A stretch of 64,000 nucleotides of DNA from the NCBI RefSeq assembly GCF_002367995.1, contig NZ_AP018207.1, positions 7,178,199 through 7,242,198 of the forward strand, read 5' to 3'. Position 1 is the stretch's first letter. The number at the start of each line of letters is the position of its first letter. Source of the DNA: Calothrix brevissima NIES-22 (GTDB taxonomy: Bacteria; Cyanobacteriota; Cyanobacteriia; Cyanobacteriales; Nostocaceae). A model generated the notes under the pieces. It searched no databases. It was not told where the DNA came from and saw nothing but the letters and a program-made list of their open reading frames with translations. This document shows, in pieces, positions 51,278-59,595 of this stretch. Made by a program: the position numbers and the translations under genes.

Positions 51278-52468
51278 CAGGACTTACGCATTGACAAATG
51301 GGATAATAAATGCAGTAGAGAAAATCAGAAAAGAATAGGCGATCGCTAATCAGCAAGGGACTGGAAAGACGGATAATTTACGCTGTGTGTATTGAGGATA
51401 TGGGCAATCAGAGTAACTACCAAGCCATCGACCGCAAAGTGTGACCTCAACACTTACACGCTCTTTTTACTGGCAGAATCAAAGTATCCAGGCTGCACCC
51501 GTTTGGCAGATATCATGGAAGATTTGTCTCATGATAGTGTCAACAGATTTTTGCTGCGTGAGCGGTATGAACCGAAAGATTTATTTGATGAAGCTAGGCT
51601 GCACATCAATTTAGTAGGCGGCACATTAAGCGGAGATGACACGGTAATTGATAAGCCTCATAGCGACCCACAATTAACAGAATTAATTGGTTACTATTAT
51701 TCTGGAAGACATCATCGTATAGTCAAAGGAATTCAGTTAATTACTTTGTATTACACAGACTTATCTCTTAAGTCTGTACCGATAAATTATCGCATTTATA
51801 ACAAACAGGATGGTCAGACTAAAAATGATTATCTACGAGACATGATTACTGAGGTTTTGGTTTGGGGATTGCAACCTCATACAGTGACTACTGATGCTTG
51901 GTATTCGAGTCATAAAAACCTGAAGTTCTTTAAAAACAAGGAATTAAAGTTTTTAACTGGTATAGCAAAAAATCGCTCGTGTTCAGTTGATGGTAAAAAT
52001 TTTACCCAAATCCAAAATCTAGAAATTCCAGAGACTGGCTTAATGGTGTATCTGAAAAAGTTTGGACAAGTGAAAGTATTTCGGAGAAGTTTCAAAAACG
52101 AAACTTATAGATATTACATCATGTACCTGCCTGATAAAGATGCATTATTTTTAGTTTCTCTGGCAGATTTTCAGGAATTACACTCAATTCATTGGGGAAT
52201 TGAATGTTACCACAGAGCTATCAAACAAGTGTGTGGCATTCAACGATTTATGGTGAGAACATCTGAGGCTATTAAAACTCATTTCTTCAGTGCCATTCGT
52301 GCGTTTACACAGTTAGAATTAATGCGATCTGAAGAATTAATTGAAAACTGGTATGAACTCCAAAGAAATTTATCTCTTCAGGTGGCTCGTGACTTCATTC
52401 TGGAACATCTTAAACAAAAGGTGGGCTTGAATGCACATGGTCAACTTCCTGTCAATGCGTAAGTCCTG
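51278..52468 (+). mobile_element. DDE insertion sequence, 1191 bp, perfect 19-bp ends
   Basis: CAGGACTTACGCATTGACA at 51278-51296 and its exact reverse complement at 52450-52468 bound one transposase gene. Flanks (GGAG on the left, TGAT on the right) show no direct target duplication of 2-9 bp, which may mean that recombination or a deletion removed one flank. The last codons of the transposase lie in the right end. Related end sequence also occurs near 44890. Confidence 0.9.
51392..52462 (+). CDS. IS4/IS701-like DDE transposase
   Basis: A 356-residue transposase. The catalytic acidic residues are likely in LSGDDTVIDKP (first D), VTTDAWYSSHKN (second D) and HWGIECYHRAIKQ (E, the YREK-like region). 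The N-terminal segment CTRLADIMEDLSHDSVNRFL matches the usual helix-rich front of this transposase group. The first residues before KPSTAKCDL are poorly conserved, and the true start is uncertain; the ATG at 51399 is out of frame and there is no clear ribosome binding site. The C-terminal residues PVNA are encoded by the right terminal repeat. It appears intact and may be active. Confidence 0.88.
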   Translation: MRIWAIRVTTKPSTAKCDLNTYTLFLLAESKYPGCTRLADIMEDLSHDSVNRFLLRERYEPKDLFDEARLHINLVGGTLSGDDTVIDKPHSDPQLTELIGYYYSGRHHRIVKGIQLITLYYTDLSLKSVPINYRIYNKQDGQTKNDYLRDMITEVLVWGLQPHTVTTDAWYSSHKNLKFFKNKELKFLTGIAKNRSCSVDGKNFTQIQNLEIPETGLMVYLKKFGQVKVFRRSFKNETYRYYIMYLPDKDALFLVSLADFQELHSIHWGIECYHRAIKQVCGIQRFMVRTSEAIKTHFFSAIRAFTQLELMRSEELIENWYELQRNLSLQVARDFILEHLKQKVGLNAHGQLPVNA

Positions 52469-52569
52469 TGATCTACAACTGGAAGGCCTTCATACCGTTT
52501 CACTTTAAGTTTGATACAAATAGATTGCAGGGGGGCAGGGGTAAAGAAGTAAAAACCATTGGATTTGTA

Positions 52570-53400
52570 TCAAGATTTTCGTGAAATGGTATCACTATCC
52601 ACATCTAACTCTTCGCGCCTAACTGTATCACTAGCCTCAACTGTATCTGTATCTACAACCTTATTCACTCGAACTTCCTCACGCAAAACAGCTTCTTTGG
52701 AAATATCAGGCGTTTCTTCGTAAATTTCCATGCGAGCGAATTCACTATCTTGGAAGGCGTGTTCAGGATTGCTTGGTGTTGTCTCTGTGGGATTAACACG
52801 CTCAATTACTACACGCTCTTTTTCTACGGGAACTGCTACACGAGCCTTTTGTGTTTCTACGTGTTTACCAATTTTTACTTCCCCGGCTTTGCGACGTTGT
52901 TTGTTGGCTATTAACCGTTCTTCGTACAGTTTTAGGCTTTGTTTATCTTGGTTATCAATGTTGTAAAGTGAAGGTTCTTGGTCGTAGTTGTAATTGTTGC
53001 GATCGTACATGGCAGGCTGTATTACATCAGAAGTAGTCACAGAGCCTCGATACACGCCGCGAACTCTCTCTTCATAGTCGTAATCAACCTTTTCTAATTC
53101 ATCAAAATTAGGCAGATTTTCTACTTGTTCCCTAGTTAAGCCTTTGGCATAAATGTGCTTTTCAGTGTAATGAATATCAGCTAGTCCAACAGGTAACATG
53201 ACTTTTTTACCAAAAATCCAGAAACCTGTATCTACCACAAAATAGCGGAAGTTACCTGTTTGCTCATCAACTAAAATATCCGATAATAAGCCTACTCTTT
53301 CATTACGGTTAGCATAAACATCAAATTTTTTGATGTCATCTAATTCAAAGGAATCTTCTCGGTAGTTTGGATAAAAATCTTCAAGCTTTACGAGTGCCAT
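52570..53400 (-). CDS. PRC-barrel and DUF2382 protein (AvaK-like)
   Basis: A 276-residue soluble protein. An N-terminal PRC-barrel (about 1-105: LEDFYPNYREDSF, VGLLSDILVDEQTGNFRYFV, GFWIFGKKVMLPVGLA) is followed by a linker and a DUF2382 domain from about 160 (LYEERLIANKQRRKAGEVKI, VPVEKERVVIERV, EVRVNKVVDTD). Such proteins are abundant in akinetes and stressed cells of Nostocales, including the akinete marker AvaK. I take the ATG at 53400 (ATGGCACTCG) with GGAGG 8 bp upstream, as in the paralogue at 55339, rather than the earlier ATG at 53424. A GTGGA-type phased repeat lies about 265 bp upstream. Confidence 0.88.
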   Translation of the reverse strand: MALVKLEDFYPNYREDSFELDDIKKFDVYANRNERVGLLSDILVDEQTGNFRYFVVDTGFWIFGKKVMLPVGLADIHYTEKHIYAKGLTREQVENLPNFDELEKVDYDYEERVRGVYRGSVTTSDVIQPAMYDRNNYNYDQEPSLYNIDNQDKQSLKLYEERLIANKQRRKAGEVKIGKHVETQKARVAVPVEKERVVIERVNPTETTPSNPEHAFQDSEFARMEIYEETPDISKEAVLREEVRVNKVVDTDTVEASDTVRREELDVDSDTISRKS

Positions 53401-53550
53401 ATTATTTGCCTCCGAGTTAAACATTTTGACTTATCAGTATTGTAGTTATTACCTACTTAAACCTGTATAGGCTATGCACCTTAAATCATCAATCCTGATT
53501 AATATTTCTCAGATGATTATGATTGGCGCTCAATATAGGACATGAGAAAA

Positions 53551-53579
53551 GTTTTATCGGAGATGACCTCCGATAAAAG
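53551..53579. terminator. Perfect 11-bp hairpin in the PRC/SLH divergent region
   Basis: TTTTATCGGAG-ATGAC-CTCCGATAAAA (53552-53578) lies between two divergent genes, where no terminator is expected. It may mark the end of a lost gene, be an operator, or be a dispersed palindrome. Confidence 0.45.
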
Positions 53580-53664
53580 CTGTGGGGACAATCTTCAACA
53601 AAAATCTATAGCAAATCTCACAATTGTGATGTGATTTTTATATTTTCATACTTTAGAAGAGAAA

Positions 53665-53690
53665 AGTGGAAAACTAGTGGAGAAATCAAT
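53665..53690 (-). promoter_or_regulatory. 11-bp-phased GTGGA repeat (site G)
   Basis: GTGGA at 53666 and 53677 in the context GTGGAAAACTAGTGGAGAAA. Nearly the same string occurs at 60316-60340. It lies between the divergent PRC/DUF2382 and SLH genes. Confidence 0.6.
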
Positions 53691-53840
53691 TTTATTTTTG
53701 ATGGATAATACTGAATATATAAGTTCACAGTCTACTAATCATTTTTCTAATATCTGAATATACCAAGAGGTAGAAAAAAATAGAGATGAGGGAGGTTAAG
53801 CTTAGAGATAAAAAGATTCCAAGTAATTAGGAGAATTATT

Positions 53841-54734
53841 GTGTCTAGCTGTATTAATAAATCATCATTAACTACAACTTCACTCTTTTTAGGGCTGATA
53901 GCTTTAACCTGTGTCGTAGAACCTTTGATTTTTGCAAATCCGCAAGCAGCAGTGGCTCAAAACTCAGGAGCTAACTTTCCCGACACCAAAAATCACTGGG
54001 CACAACCATTCATTGAAAGGCTAGCAGAACGCAACATTATTACCGGATATCCAGATGGTACTTATAGACCCAATGAATCTGTCGATCGCGATGAATTTGC
54101 GGCAATTATTCGTCAAGCTTTCAACCAAAATCAAGAGCGAAAAATAGCCAGTGGTAGTGTTTATAAAGATGTTCCTACTGGCTATTGGGCGGCTCCAGCG
54201 ATTGAAGAAGCTTATGAAATGGGATTTATGCACGGTTATCCGGGGGAATATTTTCGCCCCAAACAGCCAGTCTCTAGGGTTGAAGCGTTAGTATCTTTGG
54301 CGCAAAACTTAAATTTGACAACGCCAGTCACAACTCAAATTAGCACTCCTCAAACCAAGAGAAAACAGTTGTTGTTTCCTATAGGAATGACCAATTTAAT
54401 GCAGCCTCTAATGAGTGCTCAAGCTGTATATAAAACTGCTGCTGCTTCTTCCCCACCAGTCCCGGCTTCTGGTGTAGTGAGTTATTATCAGGATGCTCAA
54501 AATATTCCTCAGTATGCGGTTGATGAAGTGGCAGAAGCAACGAAAGCAGGTATAGTTGTTAATTATCCCAATCCCAAAGTTCTCAATCCTACTAAACCAG
54601 CTACTCGTGGGGCGATCGCAGCTTTTATCTACCAAGCATTGGTTAATCAAGGAAGACTTCAACCATTACCTAGCAATATACAGGCTGCTAACTATATTGT
54701 TCGTCCGACTGAAATTAGTAGTAATACTCGCTGA
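53841..54734 (+). CDS. Exported SLH-domain protein
   Basis: A 297-residue secreted protein. It has a signal peptide at about 1-40 (hydrophobic LFLGLIALTCVVEPLIF, cleavage near AVAQN), then two or three SLH repeats: FPDTKNHWAQPFIERLAERN, GYPDGTYRPNESVDRDEFAA, and VPTGYWAAPAIEEAYEMGFM with GYPGEYFRPKQPVSRVEAL. A third, weaker repeat lies near residues 210-270 (AVDEVAEATKAGIVVNYPNP). SLH domains bind the peptidoglycan-linked cell wall. There is no porin barrel, so it is a short wall-associated protein. The start is a GTG with AGGAG 8 bp upstream. Confidence 0.92.
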   Translation: MSSCINKSSLTTTSLFLGLIALTCVVEPLIFANPQAAVAQNSGANFPDTKNHWAQPFIERLAERNIITGYPDGTYRPNESVDRDEFAAIIRQAFNQNQERKIASGSVYKDVPTGYWAAPAIEEAYEMGFMHGYPGEYFRPKQPVSRVEALVSLAQNLNLTTPVTTQISTPQTKRKQLLFPIGMTNLMQPLMSAQAVYKTAAASSPPVPASGVVSYYQDAQNIPQYAVDEVAEATKAGIVVNYPNPKVLNPTKPATRGAIAAFIYQALVNQGRLQPLPSNIQAANYIVRPTEISSNTR

Positions 54735-54768
54735 GAAGCGCAACAGGAACAACCTCGCTAGAAAATAA

Positions 54769-54784
54769 ATATGCGATCGCATAT
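54769..54784. terminator. HIP1-centred palindrome between convergent genes
   Basis: ATATGCGATCGCATAT is a perfect 16-bp palindrome with a HIP1 core, lying between the converging SLH and peptidoglycan-binding genes. It compares with the one at 30701, which has the same placement between convergent genes. Confidence 0.35.
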
Positions 54785-54840
54785 ATTGCAATTTAGTTAA
54801 CCCGAAGTCAAGAAAGATAATCTCAGCACTTAGTTGAGCG

Positions 54841-55233
54841 TTAAAAGGGGCCAGGTAGAGGTGCTGCATTAGTGTGATCGCGTAATGCTTGCCAGGTTAG
54901 CGCACCTACTCTACCATCACCCACCAATCTTTGCGATCGCTGAAATGCTGTAACAGCCCTAGCGGTTCTCAGTCCATAAATACCGTCAATTGCTCCTTGA
55001 TAAAAGCCTAAATTTTGCAGAACAGCTTGCACATCTGTTACCGCCTGTCCACGAGATCCAACCCTAAGAAAGGGAGCATTCAGGGGATTGTATCTAGAAA
55101 GCCTACCTGTAATTGAGCTATTACTATTTACTTGTGCTTGAGCAGGTGCCAAATTAAAGGGTAATATCCCCAAAAAGAATGCAGAAATCAAGCCAAATCG
55201 GAAAATTTTTGAGCTGATAAATTGAGGATTCAT
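54841..55233 (-). CDS. Exported peptidoglycan-binding protein, one PGBD
   Basis: A 130-residue protein with a signal peptide (FGLISAFFLGILPFNLAPAQ, cleavage near AQA) and one PG_binding_1 domain: LRVGSRGQAVTDVQAVLQNL, FYQGAIDGIYGLRTARAVTA, FQRSQRLVGDGRVGALTWQA. I take the ATG at 55233, which has GGAGGAATATAAAT just upstream; the frame extends to 55293 but without a signal for a start. It resembles the two-domain protein at 62499 (SRYNPLN..FLRVGSRG against SQYSPNTAPILTIGSQG). It is likely bound to the wall. Confidence 0.9.
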   Translation of the reverse strand: MNPQFISSKIFRFGLISAFFLGILPFNLAPAQAQVNSNSSITGRLSRYNPLNAPFLRVGSRGQAVTDVQAVLQNLGFYQGAIDGIYGLRTARAVTAFQRSQRLVGDGRVGALTWQALRDHTNAAPLPGPF

Positions 55234-55319
55234 ATATTTATATTCCTCCAAAAATAAATCCAAATAACAGATTTTTATGGTTGTGCCTCCCAATGGTATG
55301 TTCTTGCCTATGCCCCATG

Positions 55320-55343
55320 CCCTTGTGGGTGGAGTTTTTTATA
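55320..55343 (-). repeat. 24-bp repeat, copy 2 (inverted copy at 15702-15725)
   Basis: Exact reverse complement of 15702-15725. It overlaps the last 5 bp of the PRC-barrel gene at 55339 and lies before the peptidoglycan-binding gene, so it may also act as a boundary between the two leftward genes. Confidence 0.75.
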
Positions 55344-55845
55344 TTTTTGTTCTGTTTAAATATCTTCTATTTCTCATATTTTCCTCATAAGTTCTGAAGT
55401 AGGGATCGGTAAGCTCGTAAAAATAATGCTCCATTCCGTAGTCGTAGATCCCAGGAGTAGGAAATAAACCGGGAATCACTGGGGTTACTAAAGGGCGATA
55501 AACTCCTCTAACTTGCTCTTCGTAATCATGATCAATTGCTAAACCTTCGCTAAATTCCGGGAGATTTTCTACTTGCTCTTTAGTTAGCCCAGATACAAAT
55601 AAATGTTGCTTCTCATAGTTCAAACGAGCTAAACCAACAGGAAGCAGCACTTTTTTACCAAAAACCCAAAAGCCTGTATCAATGATGAAATACCGGAACC
55701 GACCGTCATTTTCATCAACTAGAATGTTTTTAACTGAACCAACTTTTTCATCATCGGCGTAAACATCAAAATTCTTGATGTCATTACAACCAAAATTTTC
55801 TTGAGCATAGTGATGGTTGTATTCATCAAGTTTGTACAAAGCCAT
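55339..55845 (-). CDS. PRC-barrel domain protein
   Basis: A 168-residue soluble protein with one PRC-barrel at about 1-105 (LDEYNHHYAQENFG, VGSVKNILVDENDGRFRYFI, GFWVFGKKVLLPVGLARL, VSGLTKEQVENLPEF). A tail of about 60 residues rich in Y and P follows (IYDGYGMEHYF-like). It is a close paralogue of the N-terminal half of the protein at 52570, but lacks DUF2382. Its role is unknown, likely stress-related. It ends inside the 24-bp repeat, so the C-terminus may be formed by inserted sequence (NRRYLNRTKI). It lies directly downstream of the M48 protease gene on the same strand. Confidence 0.88.
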   Translation of the reverse strand: MALYKLDEYNHHYAQENFGCNDIKNFDVYADDEKVGSVKNILVDENDGRFRYFIIDTGFWVFGKKVLLPVGLARLNYEKQHLFVSGLTKEQVENLPEFSEGLAIDHDYEEQVRGVYRPLVTPVIPGLFPTPGIYDYGMEHYFYELTDPYFRTYEENMRNRRYLNRTKI

Positions 55846-55885
55846 GTTTTTGACTCCAATAAAATATATATAAATTGATTAATAA

Positions 55886-56737
55886 TTAACTTAATGGTTG
55901 AATTTTTTCTCGATATATAGAATTATTTAAACCGCCACTCAAATTAGTTTGTTGTCGAGCAAGTTCACGTTTTAAAGCAGCAATACGGTCAGTTGTTGCT
56001 GGGTGGGTACTCAAAAATGTTGGCAGAGTTGGCTGATTGAGTAGCTTTTGCATAAACGCAATCATGGCAGACTGAGCATAACCCGCACGTCCTAAAGTTC
56101 TTAATCCCCGTTGATCGGCTTCAAATTCGTCTTGGCGACTATTAGGACGTTGTAGCGCCAAATCTACACCAATCTGAACGGCGGTACTGCGATCTAACCC
56201 AGTTGCACTAGCCAAACCACGAGCGATCGCTGTTTGTCGCATCTGTTCTATTGCATGGCGACTAGCAATATGACCAATTTCGTGCGCGATCACGCTGGCT
56301 AATTGCGCTTCATTATCTGCGGCTTCCAACAATCCAGTTGTGACATAAACATAGCCTCCCATTGTGGCAAAGGCGTTGATGCTGTTATCTTGAACTACCT
56401 GAAATTTATAGGGAATATTAGGACGAGTACTATTTGCTGCTAACCATTGACCAATTTGATTAACGTAATTATTTACATTTGAATTGCGGTAAAGCTGAAT
56501 CTGATTGCTGCTAACAAGCTGCTGATTTATCTCCCTACCTAACTCGACTTCTTCAGCACCGGATATGTTAGATAACTGATAAATTTGCACTCCTTGACGC
56601 AAGAGGTCAAGCAACGAAATTGCCTCGCTTTTTTGGGGTGAAGCTACACCAATACTAACCGCCACTACACCCGACACTAATAAATACAGAAGTTTAATTT
56701 TTCGGAGGTTGAGAGATGCTTTTTTCAAAATATCCAT
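55886..56737 (-). CDS. M48-family zinc metalloprotease
   Basis: A 283-residue exported protease. It has a signal or anchor segment at about 14-36 (LLYLLVSGVVAVSIGVASPQ) and the catalytic HEIGH at 152-156 (VIAHEIGHIASRHA). A downstream glutamate in EFEADQRGLRTLGRAGY is the third zinc ligand, and the C-terminal region LSTHPATTDRIAALKRE is typical. It is a BepA/LoiP/Oma1-like periplasmic peptidase, probably for quality control of envelope proteins. It is in a run of leftward envelope genes: the paired exported proteins lie upstream and the PRC-barrel gene downstream. Confidence 0.93.
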   Translation of the reverse strand: MDILKKASLNLRKIKLLYLLVSGVVAVSIGVASPQKSEAISLLDLLRQGVQIYQLSNISGAEEVELGREINQQLVSSNQIQLYRNSNVNNYVNQIGQWLAANSTRPNIPYKFQVVQDNSINAFATMGGYVYVTTGLLEAADNEAQLASVIAHEIGHIASRHAIEQMRQTAIARGLASATGLDRSTAVQIGVDLALQRPNSRQDEFEADQRGLRTLGRAGYAQSAMIAFMQKLLNQPTLPTFLSTHPATTDRIAALKRELARQQTNLSGGLNNSIYREKIQPLS

Positions 56738-56764
56738 AAAAACACCATGAGCAACTGAGAATTC

Positions 56765-57589
56765 CTAAGAAGGGTATACAGTTTCCGCAATTAAAACAGG
56801 TTGATTAGCGTACTCAGCATCTAACTTTTTTTTCGTATCAAGACTCCAAGTAAAGTTGTAGTCTCGCTCAATTTCAGCAGCAACAAACCGACGCACTTCA
56901 CCCATTGCTGATACTGTCTGACCTTGATTTATTGCTACTTGCGGTGGTGCTGTTAATAAAACTAGTAAATCTTGCCCACCAAACAATTGATTTTCATCTA
57001 ATGTTAATAAAATCGCACTGCGGATATTTGCCACTTTTCCCGTTAATGTAACCTTACGACCATAGTATTTTTCAGGACTTTGAGTTATTTGAGCGGGTTC
57101 GGGTGATAGCGCAAGATAATGAGCAATAATCGCAGGTTTATTGCTGTAATCTCTATAATATTCATCCTCTAGATTCAGATTAAATTCTCGCTCAATTTTG
57201 CCAATTACCAAATTGCGAACTTGACCAGTAACTTGAACTTCTATATTTTGGTCAACTGGTAGATCAAAAGGCACGCCTGAAGCATTCACAACTAAAATAG
57301 GTTCGCCATTAAAGAATCGTGCATCCTTGACAGTGAAGGAACTCAAACCGATTTTCAGAATTGCTTTGCTTCTAATAGTTACAGATTTTCCAAGAAATAC
57401 ATCTGTAACTTTAGCAACTTCAGATGTATTAGTTAAAGTTGTTTTTGAATTAAAAAAGCTACCTCCTCTCACTAGCAAAGCCAACAACAGCAAGAAAATT
57501 AACACTGATACATTACCAAGCCATTCTAATAAACTTCGCCTTTGGGAGTTGTCCTTGCTTTTATTTTGGTTAGTCTTCAGGCTATTCAT
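56765..57589 (-). CDS. Membrane-anchored two-domain protein, paralogue 1
   Basis: A 274-residue protein. It has an N-terminal membrane anchor at about 25-45 (VSVLIFLLLLALLVRGGSFF) and two repeated beta-rich domains. The first contains LGKSVTIRSKAILKIGLSSF, FFNGEPILVVNA and EVQVTGQVRNLVIGKIEREF; the second has YYGRKVTLTGKVANI, LFGGQDLLVLL and VSAMGEVRRFVAAEIERDYN. The repeated pattern (G-K-x-V-x-x-x-G-x-V) suggests OB-like folds, with a conserved ERDYN/EREFN motif ending each. The next gene upstream (57699) encodes a lipoprotein with the same architecture. No function is known to me; they may bind ligands or partner subunits in the periplasm. Confidence 0.8.
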   Translation of the reverse strand: MNSLKTNQNKSKDNSQRRSLLEWLGNVSVLIFLLLLALLVRGGSFFNSKTTLTNTSEVAKVTDVFLGKSVTIRSKAILKIGLSSFTVKDARFFNGEPILVVNASGVPFDLPVDQNIEVQVTGQVRNLVIGKIEREFNLNLEDEYYRDYSNKPAIIAHYLALSPEPAQITQSPEKYYGRKVTLTGKVANIRSAILLTLDENQLFGGQDLLVLLTAPPQVAINQGQTVSAMGEVRRFVAAEIERDYNFTWSLDTKKKLDAEYANQPVLIAETVYPS

Positions 57590-57698
57590 GGTAAAAAAGC
57601 TGTCTCTATTTAACGGTTTTTCAAGTTTTGATACTTGTGAAAAGCCTAATTTTTATCAACACTCAACACACCTCTTTTTCTTTTTTCTTTTTTATTCT

Positions 57699-58502
57699 CT
57701 ATTGCGGAATTGCTGAAGGATAAACTTCATTTGCAACTAACACAGGTTTATTACTGTATTCTGCTTCCAGTTGCTTCTGCAAAGTCAAATCCCAGTTCAG
57801 GTTATAATCCCGTTCTAGTTCAGCGACAACAAATGGACGCAATACACCTGTGACTGCAACTTTTTCACCTTTGTTTACAGTTCCTTGGGGAGTACCAGCG
57901 CGGATCACTAACAAGTCTTGTCCACCAAATAACTTGTCTTCATCTAAGGTAAAGGAACTGGCATTTCTGATATTTTCTACTTCACCTGTTACTGCCAGAT
58001 TCTTGCCGTAGTATAAATTGGGATTTGTGGTAATTTCACCTGGTTTAGGAGCCAGTGCAATTGATTGAGCGATAATCGCAGGTTGGCTCTCGTATTCTTT
58101 ATACAAGTTTGGATCTAAACCCAAGTTGTAGTTGCGATTAATATCTGCAATGACAAATTTATTAACTTGACCTGTCACTTGAATAGGCGTATTTGGATCG
58201 GTAGGTAAATTAAAAACTCTACCTGAAGCATTGACAACTATTATTGGTTCAGTCCCAAAGAATTGTTTATCGCTAACTGTAAATGTTGAAGGGCCTAGTT
58301 TTCTGATGGGTGTACTTCTAACCGTTACTGTTTTACCGATTAGTTGGTTTGTATTGTCTGCAACTTCTTCTGTAGTAACGTTATTTTCTGGTACTGCGGC
58401 CTCGCGCTCTAAGTTGTTAGTACAGGCTCCCAGCAACGCTGTAGAAAGTGCTAAAACAATAGCTGCTTTAGAACTCCAGTTAGTCTGAAGAACATTAATC
58501 AT
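57699..58502 (-). CDS. Lipoprotein with two OB-like domains, paralogue 2
   Basis: A 267-residue lipoprotein with lipobox LGAC at about 24-27 (ALSTALLGACTNN). Its two domains align with the protein at 56765: LIGKTVTVRSTPIRKLGPST, FFGTEPIIVVNASGRVFNLP, VTGQVNKFVIADINRNYN, and then YYGKNLAVTGEVENI, LFGGQDLLVIRAG, VTGVLRPFVVAELERDYN. The matching N-x-G-x-x-V-N and DYN endings show ancient duplication of both domain and gene. It is 110 bp upstream of the paralogue on the same strand. I recognise no function. Confidence 0.8.
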   Translation of the reverse strand: MINVLQTNWSSKAAIVLALSTALLGACTNNLEREAAVPENNVTTEEVADNTNQLIGKTVTVRSTPIRKLGPSTFTVSDKQFFGTEPIIVVNASGRVFNLPTDPNTPIQVTGQVNKFVIADINRNYNLGLDPNLYKEYESQPAIIAQSIALAPKPGEITTNPNLYYGKNLAVTGEVENIRNASSFTLDEDKLFGGQDLLVIRAGTPQGTVNKGEKVAVTGVLRPFVVAELERDYNLNWDLTLQKQLEAEYSNKPVLVANEVYPSAIPQ

Positions 58503-58653
58503 TTCTAAATCTCCATGAAAGTTAACTACAATATCAGGCTCATTTGATGAATGATTATTCGGAAATACTCATGTTATTACTGAAGTTATAGTGGTGAGTT
58601 ATCAAAGGAACCTGACGTTTTTGGTAATCTCCAAATTAGTGAGAAAAATTCCA

Positions 58654-59316
58654 TTAATTCAAAAAGACTTGACCATCTCTTTGAATTCTTAAGACACCTT
58701 GGTCATTATTAAAATTAGTCGTTTCATCTAAGGAGACTGCAAGTGTTCCTTGAGAGGTAGACATAGGTATAACTTTTAGTAGTCCACCATCTTGACGTAC
58801 CAAAGTAATACTGACGGGTGTTGGTAAGTCTTGGAGAACAAACTCTTGTCCACCTGCAAGATAGCGAGGTTCTGTATAACCAATGGCTTGATAAGAAATA
58901 CCAGCGTTAGTGTTATTTTTCAATTTCACATTCACTGTACCTGCTGTTGGTCTCACAGTTGCGTAGACACGAAGTGGCTTGTCGCCAGACATCGCACTTT
59001 GGCGATTTTCTGGAATCGGCGGTTGTATAGGTCTGACACCTGGACGAATAGGAACCACTATAATAGTTGGTTGACCTAATGTTTGTCTTTGCTGTTGCAT
59101 TCTTAAAGTTGCAGCATTCGGCGGACATCCGGCGGGAACCATCACGCGATCGCGGTGTGGTTCTTCGTAGAAAATACTGGGACAAGGATTAACTTTAGGA
59201 GTTTGTTGTTGTGCTACTGCTGATGAAGTCATTGTAGACAAACCGATTAATAAACTCCCAAAAGCTGTACCTGCTAATCCAATTTTCTGCCTAGTAAAAT
59301 AATTTAAATTGTACAT
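58654..59316 (-). CDS. Exported protein of unknown function
   Basis: A 220-residue protein with a signal peptide (GLAGTAFGSLLIGLSTMTSS, cleavage near AVAQQ), a proline-rich middle (VPIRPGVRPIQPPIPENR) and a C-terminal beta-rich domain. That domain includes VYATVRPTAGTVNVKLKNNT, GYTEPRYLAGGQEFVLQDLP and ISLVRQDGGLLKVIP. A PCPS/GCPP pair of cysteines in the N-terminal part could form a disulfide. I recognise no family with certainty; it resembles small exported proteins common in cyanobacteria. A three-unit GTGGA/GAGGA repeat lies about 190 bp upstream. Confidence 0.75.
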   Translation of the reverse strand: MYNLNYFTRQKIGLAGTAFGSLLIGLSTMTSSAVAQQQTPKVNPCPSIFYEEPHRDRVMVPAGCPPNAATLRMQQQRQTLGQPTIIVVPIRPGVRPIQPPIPENRQSAMSGDKPLRVYATVRPTAGTVNVKLKNNTNAGISYQAIGYTEPRYLAGGQEFVLQDLPTPVSITLVRQDGGLLKVIPMSTSQGTLAVSLDETTNFNNDQGVLRIQRDGQVFLN

Positions 59317-59505
59317 AAATACCTCCTGATGATTTCATTGTTTAACTGCTTGTTGGAAAATTTTCATATATGTTATTAGCGCCAAAGTTTAACTATCATT
59401 TAGGAAAATATCTCAATATTCCCAATTTAATCTAGATAAGATTGAGCTGCTCAACCAAAAGAGGAGACATGAAAACAGACTGTATTTTGAGACTAAATCT
59501 CAATA

Positions 59506-59532
59506 GTGGAAAAATCGAGGAGAATTCGAGTT
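59506..59532 (-). promoter_or_regulatory. Three 11-bp-phased repeats (site J)
   Basis: GTGGA at 59506, GAGGA at 59517 and GAGTT at 59528, 11 bp apart, in front of the leftward gene 58654-59316. Confidence 0.5.
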
Positions 59533-59595
59533 GATTTAGAGAATATGACTTGAGTATGAGAACTAGTATGTCAATAGTAGTAGCGAGGTAATTCT

